This document shows positions 37,883 through 50,097 of a stretch of DNA of 64,000 nt, piece by piece. The stretch is from Cladophialophora immunda. Lineage: Eukaryota; Ascomycota; Eurotiomycetes; Chaetothyriales; Herpotrichiellaceae. The notes below the pieces were generated by a model. It made no database searches. It was given only the letters and a program-made list of their open reading frames with translations, and had not been told where the DNA came from. Position numbers and translations under genes: made by a program. Position 1 is the stretch's first letter, and every line of letters begins with the position of its first letter. Where the stretch lies: contig NW_015622545.1 in NCBI RefSeq assembly GCF_000835495.1, positions 2,682,777-2,746,776 of the forward strand, given 5' to 3'.

Positions 37883-39566
37883 GACTTCAGCGTTGACCGT
37901 TGTCGTGGCTATCAGGAGGTCTTGTCGGCAAGGGGGGGGGGGGGGGGACAGGGTATTTGGTGTGTTGTTGTTGGAGAGGAAGATACCTATTCCCTGACCG
38001 GCGATGATGGTAGATGCTGCTCTGACAACTAACTGCTGTGTTTGTGTGTATGACACTTTGGCAAAGGCTGAGCAAGTGAAGGACTTTTGTGGTGAGTGCC
38101 AGAAGTGCAGAAGGAGAGGGCCGCATCGCACCTATTTAAGAGGATGAGATGGTTCTCAGCATGCAGCACAGCGCAAGGCTGTTGCTTCTGCTTCGGGGTG
38201 CCTTGCCATGAGCCCACAAGGCCGACAAATGCCTGGACATGGGTGTCTCGCATGCTACAAAGCACTCCTCACTGCCCCCCCCAAAACAAAGCATCAAGGG
38301 CATTTTGAGACGCAGTCTCGAGCATTTTCACGGTTTTTGGAAGACACTGCGCCATTATGCAGCTATTCACCAGCCCGACAGGGGTTCATCGAAGACAGTT
38401 GAGTGCCCCAGAGTGAGCACAGCCTTGCCGACGACACAATTGCCCATTGTGCTCCTCACCTACCCTGTTGGTACGAACAAAGGGAAGCCCCTTGGCCCTT
38501 GGTAAAGTCTCAGGGACTACCTCAGCCTTGGTCTCTCAAGGTCTCAAGTGTGTGTCGGGGGCTTTGTTCCTTCGACCCTTTGAAGCCATTTTGACAAAGG
38601 AGCGGCAGACAAAGGCCGAACGAGAACACAATGCCAATGCATTGAATGCCTGCCTTGTTGGCGGCTCGAACAATGACTCAGCGACAGCAGCTCGTGGGCC
38701 ATGGCACCGTTTGTGACGAGTGAGTTGAACCAGCGTGGGAATACAGGTGTGTTGAGTCTTGTCCTCGAACCTCGAAGCGTCATCGCTGGTGCGTTTGGTA
38801 CATTGACCCCCTCAGGGGATTGTTTGCTCGCGATGACGGCGTCCGAAGGTACGGGGTACCTGGATTCTCTTCGCCGATCAGGAACAGAACCAGAAGATGG
38901 GACTGAACTCGATCAATTTCCTTTTGTGGGTTACACCCTTGGTCCCGGGTGATCCCAGTATAGGCATCTACCGCTGTTGCCACGGAACAAGATCAGGGGT
39001 CGCCAGCCTTGCCAAGGCTTCAGCCTCGCAACCCCAACCCCAAGCCCATCTATTCCATTGTAACAAGTCCCGCTGTGTGTAAGGAGAGGCGGTAAATTCG
39101 GCTCAAGGCTTCAGATTACCGTCCGTAGAAAGGGAAATGGGATGAATGGTAGTATGCACTCCCACCGGATCAACTACATGAACGATGCGTCCTCTGTTCA
39201 AGGGAATGAGTCTGTGGAAGAACACCAGTTGTGCGTTTCAATTTTAGGATATCTCGATGTCAACTTGCTAGCCTGATGATAATAAGTAAACAAAAGCTAG
39301 CGCCTATTCCTTTCACTCGGTAATTGTACTGATATCTGCAAGGCTGTGGAAGTAGCAATCCGGGTCGGTGCAAGCAAGGCGTTGCTGATGATGGAGTCCC
39401 GCAAGGACCATACCACCTGCGCAATGCTCAGCCCTCGGACCCGGTCTTGATCACTCCCACCACGCTTACAGCGACGTTTTTCACAACCTCCTACTCACAT
39501 GACAGATCTCGCATCTCATCATTATCATCCCTCTACCGCCTTCGCCCCAGTCACACCGTCGGCCAG
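37883..39566. promoter_or_regulatory. Upstream region of the 572-aa gene and 3' flank of the 2-oxoglutarate dehydrogenase gene
   Basis: About 1.7 kb. The part nearest the ATG holds a 16-base homopolymer of G on the plus strand (poly-C in the sense direction of the gene). The rest shows no protein-like frame. Confidence 0.5.
37932..37947 (+). repeat. 16-base poly-G tract
   Basis: Uninterrupted G run, 50 nt upstream of the minus-strand ATG at 37882; in the transcript it would be poly-C. Such tracts are slippage-prone and also prone to sequencing error. Confidence 0.9.
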
Positions 39567-42500
39567 TCATTCGCCCTTCAACTTATCCTGTTTGACCGAG
39601 AATGCTTCCTCAAGCAACGCCTGCTCCTCCTTGACGTGAGTGGCTTTCAGACCCGTCGCCACGGACGCACTAGGGTCTCGACCTGCGTACATGACGTGCC
39701 GTCTGTTGTGATGTTCTGTCTGATTCAACAGCGTTTCAATACGTGGTTGGACAAAGCTCCATGCTCCAGCATTGAGAGGTTCCTCCTGACACCAGACGAT
39801 CGTCTTGGCGTTCTTATAGGTGTCAAGGTTCTCTTTCAACAAGGCCCATGGGAAGGGGTTCAGCTGCTCGATACGGGTGATGGCAGCGTTCTTGATACCC
39901 TTGTCGGCGCGGTGCTTGTGCAACGCTGCATACACTTGACCAGTGCATAGGATGACCCGGTCGATCTCGTCTGGCTCAGCAATTCCCTTGCCGTGCTCAG
40001 GATCTGGGATGATCCATTGGAAGTAGGATTCACCCGTGAAGTCCTCCAGATCAGAGCGCGCGATAGGATGGCGGAGAAGAGATTTGGAGAAGAATATGAT
40101 CAATGCTAACGAAAGAGAGTATGTGTTAGTGCAACGCCACATCTCTTGATGGTAGCTGTTTTCACTCACGTTTTCTGAATTGCCTGTTCATTTGTCGTCG
40201 GAGAATGTGGAAATAGTTCGAAGGTGTCGTCATGTATGCGACCTGCATGTTGCAATCCTGGTGCTGTCGATCGAGCTTGTCTGGAGATGGGAATACTCGG
40301 GGCTCCTCGTTGCAAAGTTGCAGATACCGTTCCATACGGCCACTGCTGTGCTGTAGGACAAGAGCGTTAGTCTTGTTGTTCCTGCTCAGAAAGGGTTGGC
40401 AGCAAACTTACCTCGGGTCCCTGCCCATCATAACCATGAGGAAGAGAGCAAACGAGACCAGACCTTTGCAGCCACTTAACCTCTCCTGACGCGATGAATT
40501 GATCGATGATACATTGAGCATTGTTGGCAAAGTCACCAAATTGCGCTTCCCACATGACAAGCGCGTTAGGTGAGGAGAGCGAGTAGCCATATTCGAAACC
40601 TAGAACACCGTATTCACTCAAAGAAGAGTTGGAGATGGTGAAGGCTCCTTGCTCTTTGGAGAGATTGCTGAGAGGGGTCCACGTCGCTTCAGTCTCTTGG
40701 TCGTGCAAAACAGCATGACGTTGGGAGAAGGTGCCTCGCTCGACATCCTGGCCGGAGACACGAACATGGTGACCTTCCAGACAAAGGGTGCCGAAAGCAA
40801 GGGCCTCGGCCGTCGCCCAGTCAATACCGTGACCTTCCTCAACTGCCTTCCTGCGACCTGCAAGAATACGTTTGAGGTTACGATGGACGGTGAATCCCTC
40901 GGGGGCCTCAGCAATCTTTGATCCTATCTCCTTCAACATCTCGGAAGGAACTCCGGTGGGCGGATGGGGGAGGACTTCAGTGGCAAGCTCTTTGGGCGAT
41001 TTGAAGCCGTTCCAGGCGGAGGTCAGCCATTCCTTGCCTGTAGGTTGATAGTCTTTGCTTCGGTCGAAGCTGTCATTGAGCATGCCCCACACCCATTTCT
41101 TGTGCTCGTCAATGTCTTCTTTGGTAAACGTGCCTTCTTGGATCAGCTTGTCAACATATTTGTCGATTTGAGGTTTGATGGACTCTATTCGCTTGTACAT
41201 GAGCGGTTGAGTGAAGGCTGGCTGATCCGTCTCGTTATGGCCTTGTTTCCGGTAGCACACAATGTCGATGACGCAATCTTTTTTGAAATCAGCTCTCCAG
41301 TCGGCAGCCAGTTGGCAAACGAAGTTGACGGCTTCCACATCGTCCCCGTTGACGTGGAAAACGGGAGCGTCAATTGCCTTGGCAATATCCGAGCAATAAG
41401 GGGTCGATCGCGCGAATCTAGGATCGGTGGTGAACCCAATCTGGTTGTTAACGATGATGTGGATGGTACCACCGGTGGAATAAGCAGGAAGAGCATGGAA
41501 ACCCAGAGTTTCGTAGACGACACCTTGAGCCGCAAAGGCAGCGTCACCGTGAAGTAAGACGCCCATGGCCGTTTGGTGTTTCTTCTCATCGTTGTTGTAG
41601 TGCTGGATGGCCCGAGTCTTTCCCAGCACAACGGGATCCTCGGCTTCCAAATGAGAGGGGTTGGCGACAAGAGACAGCTGGACACGTTTTCCAGACGGTG
41701 TCGGCCGTTCGAAGTTCATTCCGAGATGGTATTTGACGTCGCCAGAGCCCTCGTCGCTTGCCTCGGTGGTGCCCGAAAATTCACTAAAGATGGACTCATT
41801 GGGCTTGCGGACGACGTTGCTTAGAACGTTCAGTCTTCCTCTGTGAGGCATCCCAATGACAATGTCCTTGATACCATAGTCCACGCTCCTGTCAATCATG
41901 GCTTTCATGCCCGGAACGAGAGTCTCGCAACCTTCCAATCCGAAACGCTTATCGTTGGGGTATTTTGTGGCCAGGAAAGCCTCAAAGCTGGAGCTCCAAA
42001 TCAGCCTGTCGAGGATGCGGCGCTTGTCATCCACAGAATACTTGTACGGGGTGGGCACTTCGATTCTGTTTCTGATCCAGTCACATTGCTCTCGATCCGG
42101 AATATGAATGTATTCAACGCCATATGAGCCGCAATAGATCTTCTCGCACGCAGCGATAATGTCGCGTAGCTTCATCTTCGGTCGCGACTCTGTGGCGAAT
42201 CTGGGAAGAATGCCTGGTCCGAGAACAAATTCTTGGTCTAGGTCGGCCTCCGTGAAGCCATAGTGGTCCAACTCCAGCTCTTTTGGTCTGCGGTATCCAA
42301 ATGCTTCGGCTTCGCCACGAATACCAAGAGGATCGGTCTTGGCTTTGTGATGTCCGGTAGATTGGTATGCTCTGACAAGCAATTGAACCTTCAAGTGATT
42401 TGTGACGTCTTCGCCTGCAGTGCCCGTGACTGCGCTTGGAGCGAGGCTGGCTGCCCCTTCGGCTTGGGAAATGAGGCCCGGAGGAGGCTGGAAGGCTTTG

Positions 42501-42906
42501 GACACCGGCATAGTCCCTTCTTCCATGTTGTGAAAGTAGGCTTGCCACGAAACGTGGACGGACGAGGGATCTTGCTTCCATGCCATGTACATTTCGTCAA
42601 TGTAATTGGCAGTGTTGCCTTGGAGGAAGGAGTCGTTAGGATCCTGCCGGAACTTTCAGAAAAGCGTTCTCTTTGCACACCAGCAGCTGAGGAGATACAT
42701 ACCACTCCCTTGTTGGACTCTTCAGCTGTCATGGCGTAGCTCCTGCGCTGCATTGAGCTTTGAGCCGTGACAGCTAGCGGTTTCCTCCCAGCAACGAGGG
42801 CATTCTGACGACTTCCAGAGACTACCCGGAAGCTAGACGAAGTGCAGAAAGTCCTTGAAGCTTGCGCAGCCCGCAAAGGGAGCTTGCCCGCAGCATAGCG
42901 ATACAT
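39567..42906 (-). CDS. kgd1: 2-oxoglutarate dehydrogenase E1 component, mitochondrial
   Basis: Thiamine diphosphate-dependent decarboxylase that converts 2-oxoglutarate toward succinyl-CoA in the TCA cycle, as E1 of the mitochondrial complex. Exons 42703-42906, 40412-42643, 40170-40350 and 39567-40105 give 1051 aa; introns are 59, 61 and 64 nt. The first 55-60 residues are rich in Arg, Ser and Ala with few acidic residues, a typical presequence. Family marks: [17 protein letters not shown] near the mature N-terminus, [48 protein letters not shown], and [16 protein letters not shown] across the second joint, then [16 protein letters not shown] across the third. Every joint restores a conserved block, so the model is reliable. 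Confidence 0.97.
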
Positions 42907-43462
42907 GATGTCGGAGTTGATGGTGAGCTAATGATACAGAGAATGATCCATAGGAGAAGAAAACGGGTCCAAAATGAGTGAACCGCACCACTGACGAGAG
43001 AGTGGAAGGCAATTGAGGCTAGGGATAGACACGGAGGTGCCGGGATTAAGGTGCAAGAAACTGAAGTGTGAGGAAGTCCAAGTTCAACAGGTCAAGGCTG
43101 TTACGCAAATCCCGCAACCCTGTTTGGGAAGAGGGTGTCGCCCCGTCAGGGCCTGTATATGGGGAAACATAGCCGAGACCAAGACAAGCAATCATGCGAA
43201 TGATTTGATTGGTGCGTCGAGTCTTGGCAGGAACGCCCAACCAATCCTCTTCTTCTTTTCAGGTAGTCAACACATACCATTTACAGCCTGTCAACCTGCG
43301 TGAACGTGTGATTTCTGCATTGTATGCGTGAGTATATATATATTTTCAAAGTTCTATGGGGTATCATATCGTCATCTCCAATGTACTTTTGCAAGGCCAT
43401 AATCTATATCCAATGAGTAGACCCTTCTCTTCCGGATCAATCCTTTCACAGCGCATATCCTC
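42907..43462. promoter_or_regulatory. Promoter region of the 2-oxoglutarate dehydrogenase gene
   Basis: 556 bp between the ATG of the dehydrogenase gene and the stop of the next minus-strand gene. A TATATATATATTTT run lies near 43332-43346. No gene seen. Confidence 0.5.
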
Positions 43463-46400
43463 TCAGATCCGAGCTCCGGCTAGATACTCCCGGTCAATAA
43501 CCTCAGTTCCGCTCCCTTCATCGGTTCTTCTCCTCTCCAGAACCCACCCGCCGTCCAGGTCACGCGCATAGCTCACGCTCTCTGCGCCGCTGCTGGTTCG
43601 GCTGTGGTGACCCTTCCGTCGTTCACCCCCAGCGGAAGCCGGAGATGCGGGCAATTCCTCTTGCGATGTAACCACCACAGGCTCACTCATCTTCTTCCGC
43701 GGCGTGTTTTGGGTCAGGGTAGGTCTCTCAGAATCTTCATCCTCTTCCTCCGATTCGGGGATCCCAGCTGGTGATGATCGACCATGAATCGAGGATGACA
43801 TCCGGCTCACATTGAGATCGGAGAGAGGGAACGGGTGGTTGGAAATGTGTGCGAGTGGTGAACTAGCCGGGTTCCCTGCTGCTGAGCTGCTGATGCTCGA
43901 CGAACTACCTCCAAAGGTCCTGCCGCGGAGCTTCATCAGTCCACTGAAGCTCATGTCGTCATCGTACCCAGGGGAGTCAAGTTGCTGAAGTAGCTCGGCA
44001 ATACCTGGGCTGGGCATCGAATGGGCTGAGGCAGGCACTCCGCCTGGTATCGCTAGTGACACCACCGAGTTGCGAGTACTCCATTCACTGCGTTCAGTAA
44101 TAGGTGTCAAGCTCGGTTCTTGAAAATTGGCCTTCCCACTGTGGCTTCGTTTTACCCCGTTGGATCCCCGGTCTGCAAAATAGCCGCCATTAACAAGCTC
44201 TGAATTGCCTTTACCGTAGGATCGAGCATAAAATCCAAATTCCTGACCATAAAACCCTTCGTCGTCATTCTCGAGGACCTCAGCGTTGGCCTCCGCAATC
44301 ATGGGATCGTCGTCCATGTCATCGTCGAACGGAAACCCGTCGTCCTCGGCAATGGCGGAGCTAAAATTGTAGCTGATACGGCTATCTTCAGAGACAACAC
44401 CATGTTGACTGCTCTCAAACGGCGACTGTGAAGTGTCATCTGAATTCTGACTGAAGCTGACCTTTCGATCGAATCTGCCATTTGCAGCAGCTTGGTTGGC
44501 CGCAAACGCTAACGCGTCGTGATACGCAGCAAGATTCGTTTCAGTGAGTCCAGTTATGGAACCACCCTGCATGAAGGCCCCTTGGCTCTTTGGAAAAGCA
44601 CTCACGAATTCTCCAGAGGGTTGTTTGACGCTGTTCTGGCGGTCATTGCTGTCCAGTGAAAGTTTGGAAACCGCGTCCTCCCACGGGTTGGCGACCTTCA
44701 CTTCTCCGTCCAGACCTGCTGCTTGTTTGGCTGCCGCGAATTTTCGAGCATTTTCGGCGGGAATGTCACGAAGTTTGCCTGTGTCGTCGTCAAATAGTTG
44801 TTCGTCAAAGGTTGTTCCTGAAGGATCCAACTCCACGTGATCAAATTCGCCGTCGTCAAAATACAGGTCTTCATCATCGAAAACTCCTCCGTGAGGACGA
44901 GAGGTCTGCTGCGTGCGCCTGCCATGTATTTCTGCAGTCGTAATGCCAAGCCCTCCGAGCATTGAAACTTTTTCAACGTCAATGACGCTATCTTTCCGTG
45001 GAAATTCCAGGCCACCATCTTGAGAAGGCTCTCTTGAGTCGGCAATGCCAATAGCAAAGCCTTCATGGTCCCGCGGAGTAGGTTGCGACGCATTGTTAGT
45101 GCTGGTGGGACTGAATGTCAGGGATTGAGGAGTAAAGTGGAATCCTTGCAGCGAGTGTCGTTGTAGAGTCGTGGTCTTGACATCTGATGCGACGGATTCC
45201 TCGATTTCGGAAGGACCGTAACGTGCCACAAGCGCGTGTCCTATCGGAATGTCGTTGCCGAAACCATCATCTTCCCCAAAGTCCGCGTTGACCCCGGGAA
45301 TCATCTCCTCCAAACCGTCGTCCGCATCGAAGTCATAGTCAGCATAATCATCCTCCTCATATACGCCCTGGGCGGTGGTCCTTTTGGTTGCTTCCTGTTG
45401 TTTATGTTTCTCCTCGAGCAACTTTTCCTGCGCTGAAGAGCCTCCTCCGCCAATTTGAAAGCTAAACCGGGAAGAAGTGCTGGTCATGTGCTTTGGAAGT
45501 GCTGCAGGCGGCGGAATATCAAACTTGGGGGATGGCGTGCTCTTCGGCGGAGGTGTTGGAGGGGGAGGGGAGGGCTGTCCTATTGGTGGTAATGGTAGAT
45601 TCTCTTTTCCTGGTGGCGGAGGCGGTGGTTTGTTTTCTTCCTCAAGTAACCCGGGTTTGGCATCCAGCCCTGCTTGCGGTACAGCGGCCGGCAACCGCCT
45701 TGCGAAAGCTGGCACGCTACTCTCGTCTTGGCCGTCATTGGCCAGATTGAATGAATGAATGTTGTGCAAATAACCCGTCCGATCGGGCTGCAACGATGGC
45801 CGGTCGTCCTGAAAGTGTTCCTTAAACATCGGACTGTGTGGAATACTTGGTGTTCCATTCGGAGCCAATCGGGAACTGGGTGAATCGTTACTTCGGAGAG
45901 GGTCAGGCCCGTATCCCGAGCGCAAGGCGGGAGATTCTACATTGCCAATGTCGTTGTGGGAGTAGAGCCTTCGCGATCGTGGAACAGAGAAGTCGTGTAC
46001 GACCTTTCCACGAATTCTTGGATCGAAATTATCCGGCAAGGCTGGGACGGACAGTGTGAGATTGACGTCCTCGAGTTTCTGATTTTGTGACGACCTGCGG
46101 CGCGCCAATAAACTCATTGGATTCAGAAGATTCAGCCTGCTCTTTTTACCCGTATGTCCTTTCGCTGGAACCGGTTCATCGTGCGCAGACTTGTCGGAGG
46201 TCTGCGTCGAAAAGCTGTAGTTCCGCAGGCTTGGAGAAGATGCATTGTCTCCGGGCTTGATGGGGGGCTCAGGCACCTTTTTCTCTCTACTATCAAGACG
46301 GATGGAAAGGGGCACGGGAGACGGCCTCGACGCGTAGTCTGATCCTATGAGCGGGGATCTTGCATGTGGGATGGGAACAGCATTGTTACGGTCGATCGCG

Positions 46401-46765
46401 TCACTTGTCGCAGGACGGACAGCTTCGTCTGATGGTCCAAATTTGTGGCGGCCGGTTTCATCAGAGGATCTCTGGTGCTGGTGATGTTTGGGCTCGACCA
46501 CGGGAGATTTGGTAAAGGGAGGGATGGGTGGTAAAGGCGCAGAGTGGTCGTAGAGGGGAGAGGTGAGCGTGAGGTTGAGGCTGAGCGAAGGGCTATCCGA
46601 CTCATCTGTCGCGGACGGCGTATCGATCGGGCTGAACGCCTCGCTATGTCGGTTTGGGCGGTCAAGAAGTCGTCTCGGATAGGAAGGAGAGGATGGTGAA
46701 ATCTGATCAGATCTCCGCCTGCGGCGCTGCAGAGGGGCATAGGACGGTTTGTTGTTGGCGTTCAT
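43463..46765 (-). CDS. Large disordered protein with proline-rich segment, function unknown
   Basis: 1100 aa from the first ATG (46765, MNANNKPSYAPL); the frame opens slightly upstream only with TTG. Product not recognised. N-terminal 330 residues are rich in Ser, Pro and Arg, with the block KKSRLNLLNPMSLLARRRSS near 210-230. A proline-rich part at about 378-425 holds PPPPPPGKE and PSPPPPTPPPK, which could bind SH3, WW or profilin-type partners. The middle is acidic (YEEDDYADYDFDADD, then DDEDLYFDDGEFDHVELD). A more ordered Ala/Gln stretch follows (NLAAYHDALAFAANQAAANG). The C-terminal end is conserved-looking, with ARDLDGGWVLERRRTDEG. No membrane segment or signal peptide. It may be a cytoskeletal or polarity scaffold, as inference only. 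Confidence 0.8.
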   Translation of the reverse strand: MNANNKPSYAPLQRRRRRSDQISPSSPSYPRRLLDRPNRHSEAFSPIDTPSATDESDSPSLSLNLTLTSPLYDHSAPLPPIPPFTKSPVVEPKHHQHQRSSDETGRHKFGPSDEAVRPATSDAIDRNNAVPIPHARSPLIGSDYASRPSPVPLSIRLDSREKKVPEPPIKPGDNASSPSLRNYSFSTQTSDKSAHDEPVPAKGHTGKKSRLNLLNPMSLLARRRSSQNQKLEDVNLTLSVPALPDNFDPRIRGKVVHDFSVPRSRRLYSHNDIGNVESPALRSGYGPDPLRSNDSPSSRLAPNGTPSIPHSPMFKEHFQDDRPSLQPDRTGYLHNIHSFNLANDGQDESSVPAFARRLPAAVPQAGLDAKPGLLEEENKPPPPPPGKENLPLPPIGQPSPPPPTPPPKSTPSPKFDIPPPAALPKHMTSTSSRFSFQIGGGGSSAQEKLLEEKHKQQEATKRTTAQGVYEEDDYADYDFDADDGLEEMIPGVNADFGEDDGFGNDIPIGHALVARYGPSEIEESVASDVKTTTLQRHSLQGFHFTPQSLTFSPTSTNNASQPTPRDHEGFAIGIADSREPSQDGGLEFPRKDSVIDVEKVSMLGGLGITTAEIHGRRTQQTSRPHGGVFDDEDLYFDDGEFDHVELDPSGTTFDEQLFDDDTGKLRDIPAENARKFAAAKQAAGLDGEVKVANPWEDAVSKLSLDSNDRQNSVKQPSGEFVSAFPKSQGAFMQGGSITGLTETNLAAYHDALAFAANQAAANGRFDRKVSFSQNSDDTSQSPFESSQHGVVSEDSRISYNFSSAIAEDDGFPFDDDMDDDPMIAEANAEVLENDDEGFYGQEFGFYARSYGKGNSELVNGGYFADRGSNGVKRSHSGKANFQEPSLTPITERSEWSTRNSVVSLAIPGGVPASAHSMPSPGIAELLQQLDSPGYDDDMSFSGLMKLRGRTFGGSSSSISSSAAGNPASSPLAHISNHPFPLSDLNVSRMSSSIHGRSSPAGIPESEEEDEDSERPTLTQNTPRKKMSEPVVVTSQEELPASPASAGGERRKGHHSRTSSGAESVSYARDLDGGWVLERRRTDEGSGTEVIDREYLAGARI

Positions 46766-48139
46766 ATTGTGATCTCCGAATAGCAACAGGTCGAAACAAC
46801 CACCAAATGCTCACTGATGACCATTCTCCGACGTCCCCCTGGCCTAGAAAGATAAAGGATTATGGATGCTGCATTTTTTGGAGGGCAGCAGAACAGTCGC
46901 TCGGGTTCACAAGTGATGGACTCGACTGGGTCTGCAGCTCCCGCAGGCAGTAGGCGCAGTCTTGCTCGCGGCACAGATTGATCGCGGGGCAGTCTCGAGA
47001 AGCTGCCACAGGAGAAACGGTGTCGAAAATTCAGTGTACTTTCTGATGAATTGTTGACGAGGCTGGATATCATTGAGACGAAGAAAGCGTCAACAGGTCA
47101 ATCCCACGCATGTCGGATGTCGAGACTCGACCTGTCGCGGGTTGAGAGTGGAAGGGTCAGCCAATCGAGCTGCCCGTTTGGCAGTCGTCAGCCTTCTCCA
47201 CATCACTTTCGAAAGGCGTTTGGGAATCTCGAAACTCGGGACGGGCACTGACTGACACCTGGGCTCGGGCTCGTGGGCGCTGGCCGTTGGCCCTGGGCAA
47301 GCGGAACCAACCCCCCGAAGGAACAAGGACGCCCTTCCCGAATGGGGTCAAGCCTACAAAGCTAAGGGTCTAGCGGGCCTATCGAGCCCAGAGCACGCCA
47401 CTGGGCTTGGAAAGTCCGGGGCACGCCCACTGCAGCGCCTATCGCCGGGCACTAACCACCTAATGGGCAACTTCTGGGCTGAACTGGTCCTCGTCCTGTG
47501 GCCCTTCTGCCAGTGCTCACGATTCTTCTGGTGGTTCGGTTCAGTCAGTTCCATCTTCATCACCACCGTTCGTGAAGCCCCATCAGTCCTCATCTATGAC
47601 ACAGGAGGACGACCTCAAATGACAATGTTGTTCCTCCGCCTAGTGGACTTCAACTCCTGAACGCCTTTCGTCTCATGATCCAGCCAGTCCTCGTTTCTTG
47701 CCTCCGGGAAATTCCTCACCCGCGCCCGACCGCTTCAAGTGTGTGCCTGGTACCTGAATTGAGAACACTCGCCACCCTCGTCTAGCACCAATCTCACTTT
47801 CAATTCTTCAGAGATAAAAACAATTCGAGACCCCTCCCCGATCCTTGCCAAAAGACCCAATTCCTTGTCAGCTCCGAAGCCTGACCAAGCCCGAGACTTG
47901 CTTCCAAGAAAAGCTGCTTACGGCTGGCTGTGCCACTGCCGGCTGCTGGTCATCATAGATCGATCTCCTTTTCCCCTCACCGCACCCAATCTTGGTCGGA
48001 AGAAACCGTGTACGGGGTAACACTGGTTTTGGCCACATAGTTGGTTTCAAATGATATAATACCTTTCATACTGTCCTCACTCCACCTTCTTTATTTCCAT
48101 TTCTGCCCAAAAAGACCCGTCCTCAGGAACGTCACCATC
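46766..48139. promoter_or_regulatory. Divergent promoter region of the disordered-protein gene and the NRAMP gene
   Basis: 1.4 kb between two start codons. The open frames in it are short and not protein-like. I cannot identify specific binding sites. Confidence 0.5.
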
Positions 48140-49895
48140 ATGAATTGCCCCTCACGCACAGACGATACCGAAGCTCATCCGGACTGGAACCAGAATCCAC
48201 ACGCCCTGAGCTCAGACCTGACGACCAGGGCAGACCTCAATGGGATTGTGAATCTCAGAGAAGAGAGAGACACAGAATCGAGTCCAGATAACGATGCGCA
48301 AGAAGACATTCGGGTTATGCCCGTCGACAGTCCAGAGTCACCCTCCCATGTCCTCAAGTCGCCCACCGCCGTCAAGGTTGATCCGCTAGAGCAGCAGCGA
48401 GCGGTCCTACAACAAACCCACCCACGAAGATTTCAAAGCTTCCGCTCCCCAAGGTCCTTTGTGAACAAGGCTATAGCCACCGCGCAAAAGTATGCGAAAT
48501 TCGTGGGCCCGGGATTTCTCATCGCCGTCGCCTATATCGATCCAGGAAACTATGCCACGGATGTCCAGGCGGGCGCCGCGACGAGATACGGTCACTTGTT
48601 CATCATCCTCATGTCCAATTTGTTTGCCATCTTCTTGCAATCTCTTTGTATCAAACTGGGAAGCGTCACCGGGCTCAATCTGGCTGAAAACTGTCGGAAA
48701 CATCTGCCCAAGTGGCTAACTATCGTTCTGTATTTGTTTGCAGAATCTGCCATCATCGCTACAGATATTGCAGAGGTAAGTCGACCTCTGCGGCGAAACA
48801 GCCCGCTCCATTGGCAATTCTCTGACCTTCATTCATCAGGTCATTGGTTCGGCAATAGCCTTAAATCTTCTCTTGCACATACCCTTAGTTGCAGGATGTG
48901 CCATAACCTTGGTTGACGTCCTAATTCTTCTTCTTTTCTATCGCCCCAATGGCTCTATGATGCATCTGCGGCTGTTCGAGTATTTCGTCATGAGCCTTGT
49001 CCTGGGCGTCATGGTGTGCTTCTGCATCCAGCTCTCGTTCATCAAAGACACCACTGCCGGAGAAGTATTCAAGGGGTATCTTCCGTCTTCAGCAATTGTT
49101 GAAGGGAACGGTGTCTATTTGTCCTGTGGTATCATTGGAGCAACCGTCATGCCTCATTCTATCTTTCTAGGGTCGGGTGTGGTGCAGCCGCGCCTGAAGC
49201 AATTCGATACACAGAATGGGCATATCGCGGCGGCCGAGGAATCAGACAGCGAGGAGGAGAAATACGTGCCCTCCATCTATGCCATCCGAGCTTGCCTCAA
49301 GTATTCGATCGTGGAGCTAGCTACTTCACTCTTCACCTTTGCCTTGTTCGTCAACTCGGCCATTCTCATTGTCTCTGGGGCGTCTCTTTACCCGGAAACA
49401 GCGGCCACGGAAGCAGATCTCTTTGGTATCCACGACCTTCTCAGTAAGAATCTGTCCAAGGCAGCGGGCACTATTTTTGCGCTCGCCCTTTTGCTGTCGG
49501 GTACCTCCGCAGGCATAGTCTGTACCATGGCGGGCCAGATGGTATCCGAGGGCATGTTACACTGGACGTTGAAACCCTGGGTACGCAGACTGATCACCAG
49601 ATCCATCAGCATCGTCCCCAGCATCATTATTGCAGGAGCAGTGGGCAAAGACGGCTTGAACTCGGCCCTGACAGCAAGCCAAGTGTGCCTCAGCGTCATC
49701 TTGCCTTTTGTCACTGCTCCTCTCGTGTGGTTTACCTGTCGAAGCCACATCATGACTGTGAGGACGGACAACGACGGGGAAGCAGTAAACATGCGGAATG
49801 GTTGGATTGTCACGATCCTTGCTACGACTATCTGGCTTGTGCTAGTGGTGATGAATGTGGCTCTACTGGTGCTTGTTGGTTTGGGAAAGGCATAG
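48140..49895 (+). CDS. NRAMP divalent metal transporter (Smf-like)
   Basis: Proton-coupled importer of Mn2+, Fe2+ and other divalent metals. Exons 48140-48775 and 48840-49895 (64-nt intron, GTAAGT...ATCAG) give 563 aa. The metal-binding motif of helix 1, DPGN, lies at 134-137 in AYIDPGNYATDVQAG, and the helix 6 motif reads MPHS (316-319). About eleven hydrophobic segments are visible; an acidic loop (ESDSEEEKY) sits between the two halves. The N-terminal 115 residues are hydrophilic and acidic, as in yeast Smf proteins. The frame opens upstream at 48041 only with TTG; the ATG at 48140 (CACCATCATG) is taken as start. It could sit in the plasma membrane or in the vacuole; sequence does not decide. 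Confidence 0.93.
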
Positions 49896-50097
49896 AGACA
49901 ATGCGAAAGAGATGTCGTTTCGGTCAATGGGAAGCTGGAATGATTCAGAGGTAGAATGCAAAGACGGCAGTCCCCGGTCAACTTTCACCGACAATCGAAG
50001 AGAGATCGTATTTCAGGAAATCGGTGGTGTCTTGTGCTATACGAAAATCTGGTATATAAATACGTGGAAAGCATGGATGGCTTGATCCTACTTTCAT

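Noticed and set aside
37883..38131. N-terminal extension of the 572-aa gene
   Set aside because: Opens with GTG, not ATG, and the extension is largely a translation of the poly-C leader and surrounding untranslated sequence.
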